From: JBLNDG01 sp050261415
GTDB taxonomy: Bacteria > Bacillota > Clostridia > Lutisporales > Lutisporaceae
DNA length: 10,032 nt
Reading direction: 5' to 3'
Assembly (NCBI GenBank): GCA_050261415.1
Contig: JBLNDG010000172.1
Coordinates: 1-10,032, forward strand
Within the stretch, counting starts at the first letter, position 1, and every line of letters starts with the position of its first letter. The notes beneath the pieces are model-generated. The model worked only from the letters and a program-made list of their open reading frames with translations. It was not told the origin of the DNA and did not search any database. Both the position numbers and the translations under genes were made by a program. Shown one piece after another: positions 1 to 5,236 of the stretch.

Positions 1-68
1 GCAAAATAGGAAGCATAGATAGTTATAGCAAAACTGATAATCCATGCAACAGATTTTATTATATTCAC
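1..68 (-). CDS. N-terminal fragment of an unidentified membrane protein (runs off the left edge)
   Basis: On the minus strand an open frame starts at a GTG (68-66) and runs off the window edge after 22 codons. An AAGGAGG ribosome site (about 78-85) precedes it by about 10 nt. The visible residues are almost all hydrophobic after a short N-terminal stretch with one lysine (start MNIIKSVAWI), which fits a first membrane helix or a signal sequence. It begins 21 nt after the DedA stop codon on the same strand, so the two are probably cotranscribed. Too little is visible to name a family. Confidence 0.55.
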   Translation of the reverse strand, partial: MNIIKSVAWIISFAITIYASYF

Positions 69-89
69 TATAAAAGAGCCTCCTTTACT

Positions 90-710
90 TCATATATTTC
101 TACTTTTAAATCTTTTATTAAAGAAAATTACACAAAAAATCAATATAATTACACCCAAAAGCACTACTGTAATGATGGAATAGACATTCATGTATCTTAT
201 AATATTTTCCCACGAAGCTCCTGCAGCAACTCCCAGATATACCAGAGTTGTGTTCCAAATGAGTGAACCGACCGTAGTTAATAACAAAAACAATCCCATT
301 TCCATTTGCGCCATTCCTGCCGGGATAGAAATTAAGCTGCGCACAATCGGAACACAACGGCAGAAAAACACAGTGCTTTTACCGCGACGGTCGAACCATC
401 CGCATGCTCTGATCACATCCCCTTTTTTAAGGTGCAAGATATGTCCCCATCTGCCATCCATCCAGCGTTCCAAACGTTCAGGTTTGAAAAGCTTTCCGAT
501 TTCATACAGTGCTATCGCACCTAATACAGAACCGGCAGTTGCCGCCGTAATAACACCCCAAATATTCAGATGGCTGTAGGTTGTCATAAAGCCTCCAAAT
601 GTTAAAATAATTTCTGATGGAATTGGGGGAAAAATATTTTCTATTGCAATCAGAAGCAATATGCCAATGTATCCAAACTGATTCAGGACTTGAATAACCC
701 ATTCCTGCAA
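90..710 (-). CDS. DedA family (SNARE-associated / VTT domain) membrane protein
   Basis: A 206-aa polytopic inner-membrane protein of the DedA family. DedA proteins are linked to membrane homeostasis and lipid-carrier handling (undecaprenyl-phosphate or phospholipid translocation). The family signatures are visible: an N-terminal re-entrant hydrophobic segment with E24 and PPIPSE at 28-33, then FFCRCVPIVR at about 115-124 with the conserved arginines, followed by the AGMAQM segment (131-136). Two further hydrophobic helices fill the C-terminal third (about 140-160 and 175-198). The length is normal. The start is TTG at 710-708, chosen because AAAGGGGAG sits 6 nt upstream; the ATG at 702 is out of frame. 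The next gene follows 21 nt after its stop. The substrate cannot be told from sequence. Confidence 0.9.
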   Translation of the reverse strand: MQEWVIQVLNQFGYIGILLLIAIENIFPPIPSEIILTFGGFMTTYSHLNIWGVITAATAGSVLGAIALYEIGKLFKPERLERWMDGRWGHILHLKKGDVIRACGWFDRRGKSTVFFCRCVPIVRSLISIPAGMAQMEMGLFLLLTTVGSLIWNTTLVYLGVAAGASWENIIRYMNVYSIITVVLLGVIILIFCVIFFNKRFKSRNI

Positions 711-842
711 ATTAATCTCCCCTTTAATATTCTACATCTTATTACACGCATGAGAATATAAAAGGTTGATAACAAATCAAAAACTGCCATTGGACGACCC
801 CTTCTCACCATAAACATAATCAAGGGAGACGGGTTATAATAA

Positions 843-883
843 GGGGCATTTAATTGTCTTATCACTAAACAATTAAATGCCCC
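843..883 (-). terminator. Hairpin terminator downstream of cwlD
   Basis: A perfect 14-bp inverted repeat (arms 843-856 and 870-883, GGGGCATTTAATTG and its complement) encloses a 13-nt loop. It lies 20 nt after the cwlD stop codon on the minus strand and is followed in that direction by TTATTATAA, a weak U tract. It separates cwlD from dedA. Confidence 0.75.
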
Positions 884-902
884 GGTCCTCATATACTATA
901 AC

Positions 903-1637
903 TTATTGCACCGCTTTCTTCTCCTGTTCCATATATTTCACGATACCTACGAAGATACTCCAGGCGACCTTCTCCTGGTAATGGTCATCATCCAACAGTT
1001 CCTCTTCCTCATGGTTGGATAGGAAGCCGCATTCCACGAGCGCGCCCGGTATGAGGTTATCCTTCAATATATATACAGAGTCCGTTGCCTTTGCCTTTCT
1101 TTGATTACCGCGGTCGAGGGTTTTTATTAGTTCATTTTGTATTATTTCTGCCAGCTTTCCTGACTTCTCGTCCCCCTGAAGGTAGAAAGTCTGAGCTCCA
1201 TAATACTGGGATTGTGGAAAGCTGTTTAGGTGTATGCTTATAAACATATCAGCATCACTATTGTTTATTATAAAATGGCGGTTTTTTAAATCCTCGTTTT
1301 TCCGCGTTTCCTTACCATTTCCACCTTCTGTATAAAGCCCGCTGTCATCCTCTCTTATCATTATCGCGGTGCCGCCGCCCTGCTCAATCAGCCGCCTGAG
1401 CTTAAGCGCAATTTTAAGGTTTACTTCCTCCTCCGTAATGCCGGTCCGTCCTGAAGAACCCGGATCACGGCCTCCATGGCCCGCATCTATAACAATGACT
1501 GCATTCCTTATCGGAAATGAGAATACAGCAGTTGTGCTTTTGCTAATATAGCTTATGCATATAAACAAAGCAAACACCCATATTAGTTTGAACAGATACC
1601 CCGCAACCCTTCTTCTATTAATGATATATAATTTCAA
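903..1637 (-). CDS. cwlD: N-acetylmuramoyl-L-alanine amidase CwlD (Amidase_3), spore cortex muramic-delta-lactam formation
   Basis: A zinc-dependent Amidase_3 domain behind one N-terminal membrane anchor (about residues 13-33). In spore formers CwlD removes the peptide side chain from muramic acid, the first step of muramic-delta-lactam synthesis in the spore cortex. Visible residues, numbered from the TTG start: zinc ligands H54 (DAGHGG), a glutamate in TEEEVNL (69-71) and H136 (SIHLNS), and the catalytic glutamate E202 in VECGFLSN. The frame is open from an ATG at 1652, but that ATG has no ribosome site. The sequence just inside it, GGAGGTGG, is itself an excellent ribosome site 8 nt before a TTG at 1637-1635, so the TTG start (244 aa) is preferred. 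It is monocistronic between a sigma-E-like promoter and a terminator. It could be a paralogous Amidase_3, but length, anchor and single domain suit CwlD. Confidence 0.85.
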   Translation of the reverse strand: MKLYIINRRRVAGYLFKLIWVFALFICISYISKSTTAVFSFPIRNAVIVIDAGHGGRDPGSSGRTGITEEEVNLKIALKLRRLIEQGGGTAIMIREDDSGLYTEGGNGKETRKNEDLKNRHFIINNSDADMFISIHLNSFPQSQYYGAQTFYLQGDEKSGKLAEIIQNELIKTLDRGNQRKAKATDSVYILKDNLIPGALVECGFLSNHEEEELLDDDHYQEKVAWSIFVGIVKYMEQEKKAVQ

Positions 1638-1685
1638 CCACTCCACCTCCATACATGCTTGCTTGACTACAAGAAACCGCTACTC

Positions 1686-1713
1686 ATTTTATGATATTCA
1701 CCCGGCTTTTTAT
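1686..1713 (-). promoter_or_regulatory. Candidate sigma-E-type promoter of cwlD
   Basis: On the minus strand ATA (1713-1711) is followed after 17 nt by CATAAAAT (1693-1686). This matches the sporulation sigma-E pattern (ATA, 16-18 nt, CATAcaaT), as expected for cwlD, which is a sporulation gene in Bacillus. The -10 lies about 48 nt upstream of the preferred TTG start. The call is by eye in an AT-rich region. Confidence 0.35.
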
Positions 1714-2035
1714 AAAGACCAGTGGGAATTGTTTTCTTTTTATGTAAATAGACGTGCTGTTTATATACAGTCACCACAATATTCTACAGTATATGGTATA
1801 CTAACATTAAGTCTATTGAAGCATTTTCTTTAGAGGTTGAATAACTATTCTCAAGCTAGTATTACTAGCCTAATATCCCTGCGCCCAGTATTTTATTATT
1901 TTTACACTTATATTATATTTCATATTAAATCAATCATATTAAATCAATCATATTGTCTTCCATTCTTTAGCCCGCTATCACTTTTCTGTACGATTTGTCC
2001 ATTATCTGGTATGCCCTATTGTCAGTTTTTGGTAG
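1714..2035. other. Non-coding stretch between cwlD and the sigma-factor relic
   Basis: No frame here has a ribosome site or protein-like composition. The visible features are an extended -10-like TGGTATACT at 1794-1802 and a TTTACA at 1901-1906, either of which could serve the downstream sigma gene, and a 14-bp tandem repeat at 1921-1954. A regulatory role for these is inference. Confidence 0.4.
1921..1954. repeat. 14-bp direct tandem repeat, 2.4 copies
   Basis: The unit CATATTAAATCAAT occurs at 1921-1934 and 1935-1948 without mismatch and is followed by the partial unit CATATT (1949-1954). It lies about 80 nt upstream of the sigma-factor frame. It may be a simple slippage product or a pair of regulator sites; nothing further supports either. 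Confidence 0.85.
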
Positions 2036-2580
2036 TTGGCTATTCTTTTACACCCCTTATTTGAGCTAATTGAAAAGGCGAGAAATGGGGATAAAGAGGC
2101 TCTATATCAGATACTTATCAGATTTAAACCCTTAATTGTAAAGTATGGCAGGGATCTAAAATATCCTGAGGCAGAATCTGATCTAATTATTGCAATTATA
2201 GAACTTGTTAAAGAAATGAAAACTGATAAATTCATCATAAGGAATGAGGGTGCCATTATAAACTATATTCACCATTCACTAAAGAATAGAAAAATTGATT
2301 TGTTTAGGAAATATTGTTTACGACCCAAGGAAGATTTTGAAGCTAATTTTGAAATACTTCCGGATTCTAAAAGCAGTGAAGCATTTGAGTATATTATATT
2401 GAAGACATGTTAAAGTCACTATCCAGTTTACAAAAAGAAATAATAAGGAAAAGATTTTTACAAGGTTATTCAGACAGTGAAATTGCGCAAATATTCCACA
2501 TATCGAGACAAGCTGTTAATAGGACTAAAAATCGAGCTTTACTGAAGCTAAAGGATAATAATACGGCATTTCAGAACTAA
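2036..2580 (+). pseudogene. TcdR/UviA/BotR-family (group 5) sigma factor, interrupted by one frameshift
   Basis: Two adjoining frames together make one alternative sigma factor of about 180 aa, the usual size of TcdR, UviA and BotR, which direct RNA polymerase to toxin and bacteriocin promoters. The first frame (2036-2413) encodes the region 2 part, with FELIEKARNGD, RFKPLIVKYGRDLKY, ESDLIIAIIELVK and INYIHHSLKNRKIDLFRKY. The region 4 helix-turn-helix follows in another frame (about 2398-2580): LSSLQKEIIRKRF, GYSDSEIAQIF and ISRQAVNRTKNRALLKLK. The change of frame falls at about 2387-2403 and equals a 1-nt deletion or 2-nt insertion; no slippery heptamer is present. The start used is TTG at 2036, but it has no convincing ribosome site, so the true 5' end is uncertain. 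The holin-like gene follows 57 nt downstream. It could be a sequencing error rather than a real mutation. Confidence 0.8.
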
Positions 2581-2637
2581 AGATTTAGTCAAATACCTGC
2601 TTGTCCAACTAATTTAATAGTCTAGGGGAGTAATAAA

Positions 2638-2871
2638 ATGGAAAGTGAAATAATTAAATTGGCGTCTACTCAAGGTCTATGGGCTGTCTTAAGTGTTGTA
2701 CTCATCTTTTATGTTTTGAAAGCTCAAGAAAAAAGAGATTCTAAACAGGAAGAGAGGGAGAAAAAATATCAGGAAATAATAACAAATCTTACAGAAAGAC
2801 TGAACATCGTAAATGAAGTTAAGAATGATGTAGTAGAAATAAAAGAATATATCTTTAATAAAAAATTATAA
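2638..2871 (+). CDS. BhlA/UviB family holin-like peptide
   Basis: A 77-aa protein with one N-terminal membrane helix (about residues 12-29), then a long charged coiled-coil-like tail (30-77) rich in K and E. The opening MESEIIKLASTQGLWAVL, the VLKAQEKRD junction and the tail motif VNEVKNDVVEIKEYI are typical of the BhlA/UviB family. Members sit beside bacteriocin genes or phage lysis genes and are thought to permeabilise the membrane or aid export. The ATG start has GGGGAG 8 nt upstream. It lies directly after the UviA-like sigma gene and directly before an endolysin remnant, as in a holin/endolysin pair. The gene is intact although both neighbours are broken. Confidence 0.8.
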   Translation: MESEIIKLASTQGLWAVLSVVLIFYVLKAQEKRDSKQEEREKKYQEIITNLTERLNIVNEVKNDVVEIKEYIFNKKL

Positions 2872-2879
2872 AAAAAGAG

Positions 2880-3118
2880 GTATATCTCATCTTTCATCAT
2901 ACAATCCATAGTACATGTACGATATATGACATTCATAAGTGGCATAAATGTGATAATAGTTGGGGGAATAGGCTAATATTCCTTCTTTGCAGAAAATGGG
3001 ATTATATAGAGCTAGATCAGAAAATGCAATTGGAGCGCATTGCATCGGCTATAACTCTGCTTCTGTAGGTATATGCACATAAGGAAACTTAATAAAAAAT
3101 GTATCAAAAATTTATCTA
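2880..3118 (+). pseudogene. Decayed amidase_2 (PGRP-like) endolysin remnant
   Basis: The gap after the holin-like gene holds the broken core of an N-acetylmuramoyl-L-alanine amidase of the amidase_2/PGRP fold. In one frame 2883-2963 reads YLIFHHT, with the zinc-binding histidine pair, then YDIHKWHKCDNSWG. A second frame (2965-3006) continues GIG, stop (TAA 2974), YSFFAENGII. A third frame (3005-3118) reads YRARSENAIGAHCIGYNS, then ASVGICT, stop (TAA 3080), GNLIKNVS. Together these follow the family's order (HHT, DIH.WH, GIGYH, G.IY..R.....GAH..G.N....GIC). The 5' end and everything after GNL are missing, and there are two frameshifts and two stops. The remnant starts within 10 nt of the holin gene's stop. 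It was probably a phage-type lysin paired with that holin and is now non-functional. Confidence 0.75.
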
Positions 3119-3137
3119 TAATTTTTTTCGAGCAAGG

Positions 3138-3165
3138 TTTACTTTTTTTCAGTACAAACGTTTTT
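3138..3165 (+). promoter_or_regulatory. Candidate group 5 sigma (TcdR/BotR/UviA-type) promoter
   Basis: TTTACT (3138-3143), a 16-nt spacer and GTTTTT (3160-3165) resemble the promoters reported for BotR/TetR-type sigma factors (TTTACA at -35 and GTTATA at -10, recalled from the literature). It lies about 70 nt upstream of the 133-aa gene, as expected if the neighbouring sigma factor served that gene. The match is imperfect and the region is T-rich. Confidence 0.45.
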
Positions 3166-3234
3166 AATTAATATAAGACACAAAACCGGTTGAAAATGTC
3201 TTAGAAAAAAAATAATAGAAAAGGAGTTAATTTT

Positions 3235-3636
3235 ATGGCTAGTAGACTTTTGACCTCAACTTATAAAGATTTTTCCGACCTTGAGTTGACAGAGTTTTGT
3301 AATGAACAGGCCGAAGCATCATATGATGACATAGCTGGATGTGTTATTGGATTAGGCCTTGCAGTTGTAGCTGCTTTTGTTCTCCCTGGGGTATCTTCGG
3401 TTATTGCAGTGAGGTTGCTTACCGCTATCGAGGCAATAGGGTTAGGTGCAAGCGTTAATGACCTAATCGACATGATCGAAGGAAATGGCGGAGCAGCGCA
3501 AAGACAAACAATAATCGACAAGATCAAAACTTCTGGTGGAAAAATGAGAGTTCGTACAAACTACTATGAATACACAACAGAAAGTGGTAATGGCTTAACT
3601 TATTATACTACAACATCATATTCCTGGGTTGCATAA
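3235..3636 (+). CDS. Uncharacterised 133-aa protein with hydrophobic Gly-rich core; bacteriocin/toxin candidate
   Basis: I do not recognise the family. There is no signal peptide. Residues 1-33 are polar and acidic (C22). Residues 35-81 form a Gly/Ala/Val-rich hydrophobic block that could make a membrane hairpin, broken near P51-G52 and starting with C36 in AGCVIGLGLAVVAAFVLPG. Residues 82-133 are polar, with a basic stretch (about 91-107) and a Tyr/Thr/Ser-rich tail ending YSWVA. The ATG start has AAAAGGAG 9 nt upstream. A promoter resembling those of TcdR/UviA-type sigma factors lies upstream, and a strong terminator starts 15 nt after the stop. Following a UviA-like sigma and a UviB-like peptide, it occupies the position of the bacteriocin or toxin gene. 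A leaderless bacteriocin or pore former is the best inference; an ordinary small membrane-associated protein remains possible. Confidence 0.6.
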   Translation: MASRLLTSTYKDFSDLELTEFCNEQAEASYDDIAGCVIGLGLAVVAAFVLPGVSSVIAVRLLTAIEAIGLGASVNDLIDMIEGNGGAAQRQTIIDKIKTSGGKMRVRTNYYEYTTESGNGLTYYTTTSYSWVA

Positions 3637-3651
3637 TTCAAAATAACAATT

Positions 3652-3691
3652 AGGAGTTGTGTCTTTAGAGAAAGCTAAAGATACAACTCCT
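3652..3691. terminator. Bidirectional rho-independent terminator
   Basis: A 17-bp stem (arms 3652-3668 and 3675-3691) with one G-U wobble encloses the 6-nt loop AGAAAG. On the plus strand it is followed by ATACTTTTAATGTTTTG, terminating the 133-aa gene. On the minus strand it is followed by a TAATTGTTATTTT tail and overlaps the stop codon of the convergent membrane-protein gene, so it likely serves both. Confidence 0.85.
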
Positions 3692-4019
3692 ATACTTTTA
3701 ATGTTTTGTACAGGTCGTAAATAATAAACGGTATCAGGATTAAGAATAAACAGCTGATTTTAAAAACCCTAGTATTATAAGAAAGAAGCACTATGGCAGT
3801 ACAAAGTATAATCAGAAAAACACTAAATAATATTTTTGCTAACCCTTGCTTATTATTTGACAAGATATTATAGATTGAATAAATTACGCACATAATTATT
3901 AATATAATGCTTAATACGAAGCTATAATAAATATGTCCATTCATTTTACCTTCCCGAAAAACGTCCAGAGTCATATATAGAAAATACAGAAATCCTAATA
4001 AAACTAGGGGAAGTATCAC
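3690..4019 (-). CDS. Small four-helix membrane protein; possible immunity protein
   Basis: A 109-aa, very hydrophobic protein with four predicted membrane helices (about 1-21, 29-53, 60-82 and 88-105) and short basic or polar loops. I do not recognise a family. It is convergent with the 133-aa bacteriocin candidate and shares its terminator. Small polytopic proteins of this kind often act as immunity proteins against pore-forming bacteriocins, but that role is inferred from position and topology only. The listed start is GTG at 4019, which has no ribosome site. The frame stays open upstream to a TGA at about 4049-4051, and a GAGAGGG motif near 4056 would favour a non-standard ATT start about 8-9 codons earlier, adding a basic KNKLFK segment. 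The N-terminus is therefore unsettled. Confidence 0.55.
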   Translation of the reverse strand: MILPLVLLGFLYFLYMTLDVFREGKMNGHIYYSFVLSIILIIMCVIYSIYNILSNNKQGLAKILFSVFLIILCTAIVLLSYNTRVFKISCLFLILIPFIIYDLYKTLKV

Positions 4020-4061
4020 TTTAAATAATTTATTTTTTATAATATCACTTCATCCCTCTCA

Positions 4062-4215
4062 TTATACTCAAAGCACAAATTTCTTTCCTACACCAATCAC
4101 TCCAGCGCCATAAGGTTGAATATAGACCAGTCCAGTTAACCCTGCACCCCTATACTAATCACCCGGCAATTCACCTTTTAATAAATTATACCATTTATTT
4201 ACATAGTCGTAAACT
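4062..4215 (-). pseudogene. Possible coding relic on the minus strand, unidentified
   Basis: Read on the minus strand, about 4215 to 4068 gives protein-like text without a start: VYDYVNKWYNLLKGELPGD, a TAG stop, then GAGLTGLVYIQPYGAGVIGV and the C-terminal end GKKFVL before TGA. A composition with Gly, Trp and Tyr, interrupted by a single stop, suggests the 3' end of a decayed gene. I cannot name it, and chance is possible over about 50 codons. It lies just upstream of the four-helix membrane-protein gene on the same strand. Confidence 0.3.
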
Positions 4216-4303
4216 CATCCTTTGGCGCATTTTTATGAATATTGTACCCTGTCTAACAGAATAAAATCATTATAATAAAGTGAATCAACTATAAGTCAAA
4301 TAA

Positions 4304-4873
4304 TGGCTATACTATTATATAACTTGCAGTTCTATATTAATAAGTTTCTCATTTATTTTACTCAGTCTTCTAGTAGCTTTCTTATTATCTATCGATAAGA
4401 TACAACATTATTTGGAAAATAGGTTCAGCATTGCTTCATTCGTTATCATAAACACTGCATTGTACTCGATAGTCCTAAAGACCGCCTGGGACTTCAACAA
4501 GGGTTTTTTATGGTTCAAATTTCTGTCACTAATAGTCATATCTGCTTTATTAATTCTGTCAAACCTGATTTTTCTTAAGCATTTGGTGAAAATAGGGGAG
4601 CAAAAAAAAATAATTGAAACCTATAATAAATATAGTCCAATTATAAAAAACCTCATTGAGGAGGCAAGAAGAAAGCAGCATGACTTTAAGAACCACCTCA
4701 ATACAATATACGGAATTGCACAAGTAGCCGGTAATAGTGACTTGCGAAGCAGTATAACGCAATATATACGGTCATTAAACTATGAGCTTAAGGATTTGGA
4801 CCTGCTGATTCAAATAGATAATAAAGTACTAAGCGGTATAATATATAGCAAATTGTGCTATGCCAAAGGCTGA
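4304..4873 (+). pseudogene. Truncated AgrC-like sensor histidine kinase (GHKL / SpoOB-type dimerisation domain)
   Basis: The frame is open from 4304 to a TGA at 4871-4873. It encodes at least two membrane helices, a linker, then the phosphoacceptor box RRKQHDFKNHLNTIYGIAQ, followed by an antiparallel helix (ITQYIRSLNYELKDLDLLIQ) and IDNKVLSGIIYSKLCYAK. This order is typical of AgrC-class quorum-sensing kinases, which have about 430 aa. Here the N-terminal membrane helices are missing and the protein stops just before the GHKL ATPase domain (no N, G1 or G2 box), so it cannot autophosphorylate. There is no ATG; the first TTG is at 4412 (153 aa) and no ribosome site precedes it. The 3' break coincides with the start of an agrD-like stub on the other strand, pointing to a rearrangement. 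Confidence 0.7.
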
Positions 4874-4909
4874 AAACATAATGTTGCTCACTTTCTGATA
4901 AATTTTCAT
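4829..4909 (-). pseudogene. Stub of an agrD-like peptide gene (relic agr operon)
   Basis: On the minus strand ATG (4909-4907) is preceded 7-8 nt upstream by the strong ribosome site AAAGGGGG. It opens a 26-codon frame beginning MKIYQKVSNIMFSAFGI, a short amphipathic basic/hydrophobic start like that of AgrD-type autoinducer precursors. No cysteine or thiolactone core and no acidic tail follow. After roughly 14 codons the frame runs antisense into the truncated sensor kinase, so the original gene was probably cut by rearrangement. Upstream lies a copy of the agrB leader, which supports agr origin. The AgrD identity is inferred from context and the N-terminal pattern only. Confidence 0.35.
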
Positions 4910-4944
4910 TTCTTGACCCCCTTTCCGTTAATGCTCTTAAAAAA

Positions 4945-5038
4945 ATGTGCCGTCTTCCTGCTTTCCCTACCTAAAATAACAAACATTGGCAATGTAGTAA
5001 ACGGGTTTGGAATAAAACCCTGTTTTTTTGGAATGAAA
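4945..5038 (-). repeat. Diverged second copy of the agrB leader (promoter plus ribosome site)
   Basis: On the minus strand this stretch aligns with the agrB leader at 7475-7571 with about 70 percent identity by eye. It includes both 9-bp direct repeats (5038-5030 TTTCATTCC and 5017-5009 TTTTATTCC, 21 bp apart), the motif CCAAACC, a -35-like TTTACT (5001-4996), a 17-nt spacer, a -10-like TATTTT (4978-4973), AATGTTTG and a GCAGGAAG ribosome site (about 4962-4955). The ATG that follows in the intact copy is CACATT here. About 35 nt further on is the agrD-like stub, so an agrB coding region appears to have been deleted between. Confidence 0.65.
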
Positions 5039-5100
5039 ATTCGGGCAATCGCAAAAAAGAGGCTTTCATTCCCTTGAAAAGGAGTTTGGTTCCCAAATTA

Positions 5101-5129
5101 TTGTGTATGGACAAGCTCCGGATTAAAAT
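5101..5129 (+). promoter_or_regulatory. Candidate sigma-A promoter of the Amidase_6 gene
   Basis: TTGTGT (5101-5106), a 17-nt spacer and TAAAAT (5124-5129) lie about 108 nt upstream of the ATG. The rest of 4910-5220 on the plus strand has no convincing gene. Confidence 0.4.
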
Positions 5130-5236
5130 CATCTCAAGAAGAGGGAATGTACATACCCGAAGGAGATGGTTCCATTGGAGCTGGAAAGTAAGTATCTGCA
5201 TTACCTGTAAAAAATAAATTATTGGAGGGAAAAATT

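Noticed and set aside
1921..1954. CRISPR-like or integration-site repeat
   Set aside because: Only 2.4 copies of a 14-bp AT-rich unit with no spacers; simple tandem duplication explains it.
1555..2064. Plus-strand open frames opposite and upstream of cwlD
   Set aside because: No ribosome sites and low-complexity Tyr/Ser/Leu composition; the first part is antisense to cwlD.
2385..2413. Programmed -1 frameshift in the sigma-factor gene
   Set aside because: No X-XXY-YYZ heptamer at the junction, and related sigma factors are made from one continuous frame; a simple mutation or sequencing error is more likely.
4412..4873. Functional sensor histidine kinase
   Set aside because: The phosphoacceptor box is present but the whole ATPase domain and the proper N-terminus are missing, and no ribosome site precedes the TTG.
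4971..5201. Minus-strand open frame across the second agr leader
   Set aside because: It runs through the duplicated promoter repeats, has no ribosome site and has no counterpart in the other leader copy.
5041..5210. Possible coding relic or small peptide upstream of the Amidase_6 gene (for example EKEFGSQIIVYGQAPD)
   Set aside because: Short, several stops, no start or ribosome site, and no recognisable family; it also overlaps the likely promoter.
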